Shown here piece after piece: positions 34,084 to 41,589 of a DNA stretch of 41,589 nt; position 1 is the stretch's first letter; the number at the start of each line of letters is the position of its first letter. The notes under the pieces are model-generated. The model was not told where the DNA came from, searched no databases, and saw only the letters and a program-made list of their open reading frames with translations. Made by a program: the position numbers and the translations under genes. The stretch covers positions 1-41,589 of the forward strand of contig JAUXZO010000216.1 in assembly GCA_030692685.1 (NCBI GenBank), in the 5' to 3' direction. Source of the DNA: Acidovorax sp. GTDB taxonomy: Bacteria > Pseudomonadota > Gammaproteobacteria > Burkholderiales > Burkholderiaceae_C.

Positions 34084-34800
34084 CTAACGACACCAGAGCG
34101 ACGGCTTGTAGATCAGGTCAAACCACAGCGCCCATGCCGCCACAGCGCACAGCAGCCCCCCGGCCACGCGGGTTCCCCATTGCGCGCGGGCGGCATCCAG
34201 TCGGCCTTTGAGGCGGCTCCATACCCACGGGCCGCTTACCAGCCACACGCCGCTGCCGATGCCGAACAAGGCCATCGTCAATGCCCCTTCCACCGGGCCG
34301 CCGCTCAGGGCCGCGACCAGCAAGGCCGAATACAAAAGGCCACACGGCATCAACGCCCACAGAAAACCTGCCGCCAGCACACCGGCCGGTGCGCGGACCA
34401 GAGGGCGCACGCGACCCCACACGGATCGCCCCGCCTGCTCCACCCAGGCAGGCTGCCGCGACTGAAGCACCATCATCAAGCCCCAGGCCATCATGGCCAC
34501 GTGCATCAAGGTCCACACGGGGCGCAAGGCGGAAGTTTGCTGCGTAAGCCACGCCAGGCTATCCATGGCCAAGGCTGCCAAGGCGCCCGCAGCGGCGTAT
34601 CCCGCCAGTCGCCCGGCATGAAACGCCGCCGTCCGGTAGACCACACCACCGCGCGGGACCCAGTGCACGGCCTGCTCTGCAGCTTGCGCGCCACCGCCCT
34701 GCCCCGTCAAGGCGCCGCAGGGTGCAGCGCACATGACCAGGCAGTGGGAGCCCCCGGCGAGTCCCATCAACAAAGCCGTCGAGGCGAGCGTTACCAGCAT
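34084..34800 (-). CDS. DsbD_2 / TauE-SafE-type membrane protein of the cbb3-fnr region
   Basis: 238 residues with about six hydrophobic helices. The N-terminus contains LMGLAGGSHCLVMCAAPCGAL, the Cys-bearing motif of the COG2836/DsbD_2 group, and a second motif, AAGFLWALMPCGLLYSALLVAAL, with another conserved Cys-Gly. Members are regularly found with cbb3 oxidase biogenesis genes, hemN and fnr, and are suspected to take part in copper or redox delivery to the oxidase. That role is inferred from location only. The start is the ATG of MLVTLAS. It is separated from hemN by 154 bases that hold repeat copy E. Confidence 0.82.
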   Translation of the reverse strand: MLVTLASTALLMGLAGGSHCLVMCAAPCGALTGQGGGAQAAEQAVHWVPRGGVVYRTAAFHAGRLAGYAAAGALAALAMDSLAWLTQQTSALRPVWTLMHVAMMAWGLMMVLQSRQPAWVEQAGRSVWGRVRPLVRAPAGVLAAGFLWALMPCGLLYSALLVAALSGGPVEGALTMALFGIGSGVWLVSGPWVWSRLKGRLDAARAQWGTRVAGGLLCAVAAWALWFDLIYKPSLWCR

Positions 34801-34837
34801 GGGTGATGTAGGTGACGGGGTTGACGCATCAAAAAAT

Positions 34838-34926
34838 ATAGCTGCCAGCGCTTGTATTCATTGGGATTCGATATAAAAACAATCTGAAATCCTTTTGTAT
34901 CAAGCGCCATGTGCTATTAATTTATT
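34838..34926. repeat. Palindromic repeat, copy E (downstream of hemN)
   Basis: ATAGCTGCCAGCGCTTGTAT at 34839 and TATCAAGCGCCATGTGCTATT near 34898 are the arms, separated by a longer AT-rich spacer in which GGGATTCGATAT and AATCTGAAATCC show further partial complementarity. It is the longest and most divergent copy of the family, between the end of hemN and the start of the DsbD_2-type gene. Confidence 0.5.
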
Positions 34927-34954
34927 AGCAGGCTGTACACAAAATTTACCCCGG

Positions 34955-36337
34955 TCAGATGATGCGCGAAAACCGCGCCCGGTTGCGATCTGCCTGCAGG
35001 TAGCGGTCGAACACCATGGCAATGCCGCGCACAAAGAACCAGCCAGTGGCGGTCACCTCAATGCCCTCGTCTCCCACACGCACCAGGCCCTGCTCCGCCA
35101 TGGCTTCCAGCTGTGCAAGTTCTGCCGAAAAATAGTGGCGGAAGTCGATCAGCCAGGACTGTTCCATCGGCTCGAACAAAAGCTCGCCCTGGCACATCAA
35201 CGCCATGATGGCCGCCCGGCGCACCAGGTCATCGCGCGTGAGGGCCAAACCGCGCACCACGGGCAAACGCCCCTGGTCCAAAAAGTCGTAATACTCTTCC
35301 AGCGTCTTGGCGTTCTGGCTGTAGGTGGCGCCCACACGCCCAATGGCCGACACCCCAAGCCCAATCAAATCGCAGTCTGGCTGCGTGCTGTAGCCCTGAA
35401 AGTTGCGGTGCAGGCGGCCCTGGCGCTTGGCCACGGCCAGCGCGTCAGTAGGCAGCGCAAAGTGGTCCATGCCCACATACACATAGCCTGCGTCCATGAA
35501 GGCGTCCAGCGAACGCGACAACATGGACAACTTGCCAGACGCGGTAGGCAACTCTGCCGAGATGATGCGCCGCTGGGGCTTGAAGCGCTCTGGCAAGTGG
35601 GCGTACGCATACAGCGCAATGCGATCTGGCCGAAGCTGCACCACCTGAGCCAGCGTGCGGTCAAACGACTCCGGCGTCTGGCGCGGCAAGCCGTAGATCA
35701 GGTCCACATTGATCGACTCAAACCCCAGCGACCGCGCGGACTCCACCAGGGCAAAAACCTGCTCAGCAGGTTGTACGCGGTGCACGGCCTTTTGCACCTC
35801 GGCATCAAAGTCCTGCACGCCAAAGCTCAACCGGTTAAAACCCAATTCGGCCAGAACGGCCAGACGGTCGGCGTTGACGGTGCGCGGGTCCACTTCAATC
35901 GAATATTCACCGCCGGGCGCCAGCGTGAAGCTGCGCTTTAGCATAGCCATCAGCTCACGCAGCCCCGCATCCGACAAAAACGTGGGCGTGCCGCCCCCCA
36001 GATGCAACTGGCTCACCACCTGGCCAGTGCCGCAATGCGCGGTGTGCAGATCAATCTCGCGGCTAAGGTAGCGCAGGTACACCTCCGCGCGGTCATGGTG
36101 CTTGGTGATGATCTTGTTACAGGCGCAGTAGTAGCACAGCGATTCACAAAACGGAATGTGCACGTACAGCGACAAAGGCAGCGCCTTGGCGGTTGTGCCC
36201 AGCCGGCGCTGTTCCAGCGCCAGCACATAGTCATCCTGCCCAAACGCCTCCACAAACCGGTCAGCCGTGGGGTAGGAGGTATAGCGGGGGCCTGGCACGT
36301 CAAAACGGCGCAGAAGGTCAGGCGTTACAGCGGTCAT
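34955..36337 (-). CDS. hemN: Oxygen-independent coproporphyrinogen III oxidase
   Basis: A 460-residue radical-SAM enzyme converting coproporphyrinogen III to protoporphyrinogen IX without oxygen. The cluster motif is CESLCYYCAC, with Cys near 65, 69 and 72; QLHLGGGTPTFLS, NRLSFGVQDFD and INVDLIYGLPRQT follow, and the C-terminal HemN domain is complete. The start is the ATG of MTAVTPDLL with AAGGAT upstream; an ORF start further upstream is less likely. It is divergent from fnr, with an FNR box 54 bases before the start codon, so induction at low oxygen is expected. Confidence 0.95.
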   Translation of the reverse strand: MTAVTPDLLRRFDVPGPRYTSYPTADRFVEAFGQDDYVLALEQRRLGTTAKALPLSLYVHIPFCESLCYYCACNKIITKHHDRAEVYLRYLSREIDLHTAHCGTGQVVSQLHLGGGTPTFLSDAGLRELMAMLKRSFTLAPGGEYSIEVDPRTVNADRLAVLAELGFNRLSFGVQDFDAEVQKAVHRVQPAEQVFALVESARSLGFESINVDLIYGLPRQTPESFDRTLAQVVQLRPDRIALYAYAHLPERFKPQRRIISAELPTASGKLSMLSRSLDAFMDAGYVYVGMDHFALPTDALAVAKRQGRLHRNFQGYSTQPDCDLIGLGVSAIGRVGATYSQNAKTLEEYYDFLDQGRLPVVRGLALTRDDLVRRAAIMALMCQGELLFEPMEQSWLIDFRHYFSAELAQLEAMAEQGLVRVGDEGIEVTATGWFFVRGIAMVFDRYLQADRNRARFSRII

Positions 36338-36390
36338 GGGGAGTATCCTTGCGTACACCCTGAATGTGCCGTAGGCTACGCTTGCTGTCC

Positions 36391-36404
36391 TTGATCTACA
36401 TCAA
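36391..36404. promoter_or_regulatory. FNR box, hemN side
   Basis: TTGATCTACATCAA is a perfect match to the FNR consensus TTGAT-N4-ATCAA. It lies 54 bases upstream of the hemN start, in the divergent hemN-fnr gap, and could serve hemN and possibly fnr. Confidence 0.85.
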
Positions 36405-36432
36405 GCGACGACGCGGACCGAACGGCGACAAT

Positions 36433-36446
36433 TTGATTCATATCAT
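36433..36446. promoter_or_regulatory. FNR box, fnr side
   Basis: TTGATTCATATCAT matches TTGAT-N4-ATCAA at nine of ten positions. It is 79 bases upstream of the fnr start and 29 bases from the first box, consistent with autoregulation of fnr. Confidence 0.65.
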
Positions 36447-36524
36447 TCGCTTTTCCGCAGCCCGGGGCGCCAGCGCCTCGACCATCGGGCGCGATCTGCT
36501 CGAAACCCAACCTGCCCACGCGCC

Positions 36525-37256
36525 ATGACCCCGATCACGCCCCTTACCATCAAAGTCGCCTGCTCCAATTGCAACCTTCGCGAGTTGTGCATGCCCGTTG
36601 GCCTGAACGACGACCAGCTGCAGCGCATCGACGATATCGTGGCCGTGCGCCGCAAGATCAAGCGGGGCGGCACGCTGTTTCACAACGGTGAAACCTTTAC
36701 CTCGCTCTACGCGATTCGCACCGGGTTTTTCAAGACCTGTGTCGCCACCGAAGACGGACGCGACCAGGTCACAGGTTTTCAGATGGCGGGCGAAATCATT
36801 GGTCTTGACGGCATCGTGAACGACCACCACACCTGCGACGCCATTGCGCTTGAAGACGCTGAAGTCTGCGTGATGCCGTTTGACCGCATCGAAGAACTGT
36901 CGCGCGAAGTGACCGCGCTGCAGCACCATGTGCACAAGATCATGAGCCGCGAAATCGTGCGCGAGCACGGCGTGATGCTTTTGTTGGGCAGCATGCGCGC
37001 CGAAGAGCGCCTCGCGGCGTTCCTGCTCAACCTGGTGCAACGGCTGCATGCGCGAGGTTTTTCGCAATCAGAGCTGGTGCTGCGCATGACCCGCGAAGAA
37101 ATTGGCAGCTACCTGGGCCTCAAGCTGGAGACCGTGAGCCGCACGTTCTCCAAGTTCGTGGAAGAAGGCATTGTCGAAGTCAAGCAACGCCATGTGCGCA
37201 TTCTGGAAACCGATGCCCTCAAGCGCATCGTGAACAGCCAGCAACCCTGCCACTGA
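36525..37256 (+). CDS. fnr: FNR-type oxygen-responsive transcriptional regulator
   Basis: A 243-residue CRP/FNR-family regulator. The iron-sulfur ligands expected for FNR are present: C13, C16 and C22 in VACSNCNLRELC, and C115 in AEVCVMPFD. The effector-domain beta-roll is followed by a dimer helix and a C-terminal helix-turn-helix with MTREEIGSYLGLKLETVSRTFSKF, whose ETVSR is the FNR recognition-helix signature for TTGAT sites. It senses loss of oxygen through its [4Fe-4S] cluster and should activate hemN and the cbb3 oxidase genes. Followed by a terminator-like hairpin. Confidence 0.95.
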   Translation: MTPITPLTIKVACSNCNLRELCMPVGLNDDQLQRIDDIVAVRRKIKRGGTLFHNGETFTSLYAIRTGFFKTCVATEDGRDQVTGFQMAGEIIGLDGIVNDHHTCDAIALEDAEVCVMPFDRIEELSREVTALQHHVHKIMSREIVREHGVMLLLGSMRAEERLAAFLLNLVQRLHARGFSQSELVLRMTREEIGSYLGLKLETVSRTFSKFVEEGIVEVKQRHVRILETDALKRIVNSQQPCH

Positions 37257-37269
37257 GCCAGAAGAAAAA

Positions 37270-37308
37270 GCCCCCCCGCAGCCCGTGCGTGCTGCGAGGC
37301 ATTTTTAT
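37270..37308. terminator. Rho-independent terminator after fnr
   Basis: CCCCGCAGC and GCTGCGAGG form a GC-rich stem with an eight-base loop, followed by CATTTTTATT. It lies 14 bases past the fnr stop, and on the opposite strand it meets the end of the small membrane-protein gene, so it may serve both convergent transcripts. Confidence 0.75.
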
Positions 37309-37601
37309 TGGCAGGACGGATTGGCCTTGCGGCAGTCGTCCGGACGCTCCCCATCCGGCACAGGGCAGCGGTTCACCTCAAAGGGTGACATCGCCAGCAG
37401 CGTCGTCAGCGCGCTGGTGGCCATGGTGATGGCCCAGAACACAAAAAATGCCAGCGTATAGACGCCCTGGCGCGACAGGGCAAGCGGCTGGCCAAACCAG
37501 TGCAGATCCTGCGGATCGACCATGGCAAACACCAGCATCTCCAATACACCTGCCATCAAAAAGGCGGGCCATGCAATCCACATCAGACGTTGCGTCCACA
37601 T
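37305..37601 (-). CDS. Small membrane protein of unknown function, cco-fnr region
   Basis: 98 residues: two clear hydrophobic helices (about 6-28 and 47-70) and a Cys-containing hydrophilic tail (NRCPVPDGERPDDCRKANPSCQ). I do not recognise a family with a known role. A good GGAGA lies before the ATG. A strong hairpin is just upstream at 37619-37643. It sits downstream of ccoH in the same direction, so a part in oxidase assembly or redox is a guess from its neighbours. Its last codons overlap the fnr terminator. Confidence 0.7.
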   Translation of the reverse strand: MWTQRLMWIAWPAFLMAGVLEMLVFAMVDPQDLHWFGQPLALSRQGVYTLAFFVFWAITMATSALTTLLAMSPFEVNRCPVPDGERPDDCRKANPSCQ

Positions 37602-37618
37602 AGTGTGTCTCCGTGTGC

Positions 37619-37643
37619 GGCCTGCAGCACTGTGCTGTAGGCC
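37619..37643. other. Hairpin upstream of the small membrane-protein gene
   Basis: GGCCTGCAGCAC and GTGCTGTAGGCC form a 12-base stem with one G-T pair and a one-base centre. On the minus strand it ends a few bases before the GGAGA ribosome-binding site of the small membrane-protein gene. It could be an mRNA processing or stabilising element, or a protein-binding palindrome. No T run follows. Confidence 0.5.
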
Positions 37644-37785
37644 AGGTGTAGTGGTTCGCTGGATTTAACGCGGCGAACAAAACGAAGCGAGCGTTTCCGG
37701 CTGGCAGCTGCTATGCAGGCACTACAGACAGTCCGGCAAAAAGCTGCGACAAGGAGGCCAGAAGTGGTTGGTTGGCCGCTCTTGA

Positions 37786-38058
37786 TCAACGAGGTTGGTC
37801 TTGCGCCGGGGTGGCAGCGTGGTTGCGCCCTTTGACAGCCGGAGCCATGCTCTTTTCCGGGTTCTCCAGCGTCTTGTTGATCTCGATGCCTTGGCGGTAA
37901 TAGTCCTCCGCAATCACGGGGTCGGGGCGCGAGATCGCCAACCACAGGGTGACGAAACCGGCGACGATCACGATCGCAGGGCCGGAGATGACCAACCAGA
38001 CATGGCCGAACTTCCACCACGGTGCGGAAGGTGTCTCAATGGCGGGGGTCGATGGCAT
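37786..38058 (-). CDS. ccoH: FixH/CcoH family cbb3 oxidase assembly protein
   Basis: A 90-residue protein with one membrane helix (about 18-42) and the FixH-type motif DYYRQGIEINK. CcoH associates with the maturing cbb3 oxidase and supports its assembly. It has a strong GAGGAG ribosome-binding site ahead of the ATG and follows ccoG by about 80 bases. It is at the short end of the family, which often has an extra periplasmic domain. Confidence 0.88.
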   Translation of the reverse strand: MPSTPAIETPSAPWWKFGHVWLVISGPAIVIVAGFVTLWLAISRPDPVIAEDYYRQGIEINKTLENPEKSMAPAVKGRNHAATPAQDQPR

Positions 38059-38137
38059 GGTGTGTACTCCTCAAAAAACTTAGCATTCAATATCTTTGCA
38101 ACAAGGGCCTCAAGAGGCGTCGCCCCTGGGCACGCAC

Positions 38138-39583
<1,446 letters not shown>

Positions 39584-39626
39584 GGTGGTGTCGATTCGTT
39601 GTGCTGCGTGGGTTTTTCAGATACCA

Positions 39627-39657
39627 ACCATGCGCAGCGCGGTGCGCTGCGCATGGT
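39627..39657. other. Strong hairpin between ccoP and ccoG
   Basis: ACCATGCGCAGCGC and GCGCTGCGCATGGT form a perfect 14-base stem with a three-base loop, starting three bases after the ccoP stop. In the transcript direction it is followed by TTGGTATCTGAAAAACC, with no T run, so it is likelier to be an mRNA 3'-end stabiliser or partial terminator between the structural (ccoNOQP) and assembly (ccoGH) genes than a full terminator. Confidence 0.75.
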
Positions 39658-39660
39658 GGT

Positions 39661-40575
39661 TCAGCGTGCCGCCTGCTTATTGTTAGACAGGCCCCACACG
39701 TAAGCTGCCAGCACACCAATCTGCGCCTCGGTCAGCTTGTCGGCCTGCGCGGGCATTTCGTTGACCTTGCCGTTGTTGATCATTGCGGCAATGGCTGTTT
39801 CGCCCCAGCCGTGCAGCCAGATATCGTCGGTCAGGTTGGGCGCGCCCAGGGCCTGATTGCCCTTGCCGTCCATGCCGTGGCAGGCAGCGCAAGCGCCAAA
39901 CTTGGACTTGCCCAGCGATGCCCGCAGCGAGTCATGCGGGCTGCCCGACAGGCTCAACACATAGTGCGACACGTTGCGCACGTCCTCCGGCGTACCCACG
40001 GCAGCGGCCATGGGCGGCATATTGCCGATGCGGCCCTTTTCCAGCGTTTCGCGGATCTTTTCGGGGGCGCCGCCATGCAGCCAATCGGTATCGGCCAGGT
40101 TCGGAAAGCCTTTGCTACCGCGGGCGTCAGACCCGTGGCACTGCGCGCAGTTGTTCATGAACAGGCGCTCGCCAATGGCGTGGGCTTGCGGGTCCACCGC
40201 GATGTCTTCGGGCTTCATCGAGGCAAAGCGCGCGTACAGCGGCTCCAACTCGGCCTTGGCCTTGGCCATTTCGGCTTCGTACTCGCCCTTCTGGGTCCAG
40301 TTCAGCTTGCCCGTGAAGGTGCCCAAACCCGGATAGGCAGCCAGGTAGCCCAGGCCAAAGATGATGGTGATGACAAACAGCCACACCCACCAGCGCGGCA
40401 GCGGGTTGTTCATCTCCACCAGGTCTTCGTCCCAGACGTGGCCGGTCGTGTTGTCAGCGTTGGCGTTCACCTTTTTACGGCCCGCCAACCAAAGCAGAAT
40501 GCCGCAGGCAATGATGCCGCCCAGGGTCATCGTGGTCACAAAGACCGACCAGAAATTGCTGGTGAAGTCACTCAT
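39661..40575 (-). CDS. ccoP: cbb3 cytochrome c oxidase diheme subunit
   Basis: A 304-residue diheme c-type cytochrome with two N-terminal membrane helices (about 10-30 and 62-80) and two CxxCH sites: CAQCH near 145 and CAACH near 228, with the Met ligand segments NMPPM and EMPAQ. It carries electrons into the CcoN catalytic centre. A GAGAACACC ribosome-binding region precedes the ATG. It follows ccoQ by 24 bases. Confidence 0.96.
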   Translation of the reverse strand: MSDFTSNFWSVFVTTMTLGGIIACGILLWLAGRKKVNANADNTTGHVWDEDLVEMNNPLPRWWVWLFVITIIFGLGYLAAYPGLGTFTGKLNWTQKGEYEAEMAKAKAELEPLYARFASMKPEDIAVDPQAHAIGERLFMNNCAQCHGSDARGSKGFPNLADTDWLHGGAPEKIRETLEKGRIGNMPPMAAAVGTPEDVRNVSHYVLSLSGSPHDSLRASLGKSKFGACAACHGMDGKGNQALGAPNLTDDIWLHGWGETAIAAMINNGKVNEMPAQADKLTEAQIGVLAAYVWGLSNNKQAAR

Positions 40576-40599
40576 GGGGTGTTCTCATTTTTAGAAAGA

Positions 40600-40737
40600 T
40601 CAATCGGTCTCGAAAGGCAGCTGGGCTGCCTCGTCGAACCGGGCCTTGTTGCGGCCCCGGTAGGCCCACACCCAAATGCCGATGAAGCAGGCCATCGAAG
40701 CCAGCGTGGCCACGATGCGCATGGTGGTGATGTCCAT
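40600..40737 (-). CDS. ccoQ: cbb3 oxidase small subunit CcoQ (FixQ)
   Basis: A 45-residue single-helix protein (MDITTMRIVATLASMACFIG start, then WAYRGRNKARFDEAAQLPF), the typical FixQ/CcoQ layout. It stabilises the cbb3 oxidase complex. AGGAGAT lies just before the ATG. Longer reading frames through this region are shadows. Confidence 0.93.
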   Translation of the reverse strand: MDITTMRIVATLASMACFIGIWVWAYRGRNKARFDEAAQLPFETD

Positions 40738-40766
40738 GGGATATCTCCTGTGTTGCTGGATTGGGC

Positions 40767-41408
40767 TTACTTGAGCGCGCGGCCCATGACTTGCAGATAG
40801 GCAATGAGCGCATCCATTTCGGTCTTGCCCTTCACCTCGGCAGGCGCCGCAGCAATCTGCTCGTCCGTGTAAGGCACGCCGACAGTGCGCAGCGCCTTCA
40901 TGCGGGGTGCGACATCCGTGGGGTCCACCAGGTTCTTTTCGAGCCAGGGGTAGGCAGGCATGTTCGACTCTGGCACCACGTCGCGCGGGTTGTTCAGGTG
41001 GATGCGATGCCATTCATCGCTGTACTTGCCACCCACACGGTGCAGGTCAGGCCCGGTGCGCTTGCTGCCCCACTGGAAGGGGTGGTCATACACAAACTCG
41101 CCCGCCACCGAGTAGTGACCGTAACGCAGCGTCTCAGCGCGGAAGGGGCGGATCATCTGCGAATGGCAGTTGTAGCAACCCTCGCGGAGGTACACGTCGC
41201 GACCGATCAGTTGCACCGAGGTGTAGGGCTCCACACCCTTGACGGCCTCTGTGGTGGACTTCTGGAAGAACAGGGGCACGATCTCTACCAGGCCGCCAAT
41301 GGCGATCACCAGCAGGATCAGCACGATCATCAGGAAGTTGTTGGTCTCCACCTTTTCATGGGTGAAGCCAGTGGAACCGGTAGAAGCAGATGGTTTGTTG
41401 TCAGACAT
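40767..41408 (-). CDS. ccoO: cbb3 cytochrome c oxidase monoheme subunit
   Basis: A 213-residue membrane-anchored monoheme cytochrome c. One N-terminal helix (about 25-47) precedes the heme site REGCYNCHSQ near 79, and the Met-ligand region is PESNMPAYPWL. It passes electrons from CcoP to CcoN. AGGAGAGA precedes the ATG. It follows ccoN by 21 bases. Confidence 0.96.
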   Translation of the reverse strand: MSDNKPSASTGSTGFTHEKVETNNFLMIVLILLVIAIGGLVEIVPLFFQKSTTEAVKGVEPYTSVQLIGRDVYLREGCYNCHSQMIRPFRAETLRYGHYSVAGEFVYDHPFQWGSKRTGPDLHRVGGKYSDEWHRIHLNNPRDVVPESNMPAYPWLEKNLVDPTDVAPRMKALRTVGVPYTDEQIAAAPAEVKGKTEMDALIAYLQVMGRALK

Positions 41409-41429
41409 GGGTTATCTCTCCTTCGGGGC

Positions 41430-41589
41430 TCAAGCGTGGGCCGCGTTCACAGCAGGAATTGGCACCTTGACCGAGCGACCCGAGATCGCCGTCAGCCACA
41501 CGTTCCAGGCCATCACCAGCATGCCGCCCAGGTACAGCAGACCACCGGCCACGCGGATCACGTAGAAGGGATACGTCGCCTTGACGCTC
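41430..41589 (-). CDS. ccoN: cbb3 oxidase catalytic subunit CcoN, C-terminal fragment
   Basis: The last 52 codons of a gene cut by the window edge: the fragment reads SVKATYPFYVIRVAGG... then LLYLGGMLVMAWNVWLTAI, a final membrane helix, and ends in AAHA. This matches the C-terminal end of CcoN, and the gene order ccoN-ccoO-ccoQ-ccoP supports it. The frame is open across the edge. Confidence 0.93.
   Translation of the reverse strand, partial: SVKATYPFYVIRVAGGLLYLGGMLVMAWNVWLTAISGRSVKVPIPAVNAAHA

Noticed and set aside
3200..34930. CRISPR array from the repeated palindromes
   Set aside because: The five copies are kilobases apart, diverged, and partly within genes; there are no regular spacers or cas genes.

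Overview
This window is a GC-rich stretch of a betaproteobacterial chromosome, most likely a member of the Comamonadaceae (Acidovorax-like). The evidence is the codon and GC bias, the gene order zapB-like, zapA, 6S RNA, the order fnr, hemN, ccoGH next to a cbb3 oxidase operon, and a small palindromic repeat (arms resembling ATAGCTGCTAGCGC) that I associate with this group. Assignments rest on reading motifs and gene order; no database search was possible.

Positions 1-27940 lie almost entirely on the minus strand. Reading in the direction of transcription, the region starts with a cobalamin riboswitch (about 27935-27743), then btuB, cobB, cobU, btuF, btuC, btuD, an ExbB-like gene, a DUF2149 (ExbD-like) gene, a CobN-like gene with a signal peptide and a C-terminal membrane anchor, and cobO. 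A complete Wadjet anti-plasmid system follows (jetA, jetB, jetC, jetD), then cbiB, cobC/cobD, a HipA-like kinase gene, a DUF3037 gene and cobQ. Most junctions are overlaps of 1, 4 or 14 bases, so the cluster reads as one long, translationally coupled series even though it mixes corrinoid uptake, corrinoid assembly and apparent defence genes. Corrin-ring genes, cobS/cobT chelatase partners, cobalamin-phosphate synthase and the dimethylbenzimidazole phosphoribosyltransferase are not in the window. Beyond cobQ lie fadD and a bile-acid:sodium-symporter-family gene. A second cobalamin riboswitch at the extreme left edge points out of the window, so another B12-regulated transcript begins there.

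Positions 28000-29844 are on the plus strand: a zapB-like gene, zapA, a 6S RNA gene and a TauE/SafE permease. Positions 29963-33702 (minus) hold an overlapping pair of c-di-GMP enzymes, HD-GYP followed by PAS-GGDEF-EAL. Upstream of them is a 170-bp near-palindromic element.

Positions 34084-41589 form the microaerobic respiration region. hemN and fnr are divergent, with two FNR boxes between them. A DsbD_2/TauE-type membrane protein follows hemN. Beyond fnr, on the minus strand, lie the cbb3 oxidase genes ccoN (partial), ccoO, ccoQ, ccoP, then ccoG, ccoH and a small membrane protein of unknown function. A strong hairpin separates ccoP from ccoG.

The best candidate for an undescribed system is the ExbB-like / DUF2149 / exported CobN-like trio. 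Its layout suggests a proton-motive-force-linked chelatase-family machine working on corrinoids or metal in the periplasm. The Wadjet operon and the HipA-like/DUF3037 pair, both coupled into the B12 cluster, are the next most unusual observations.
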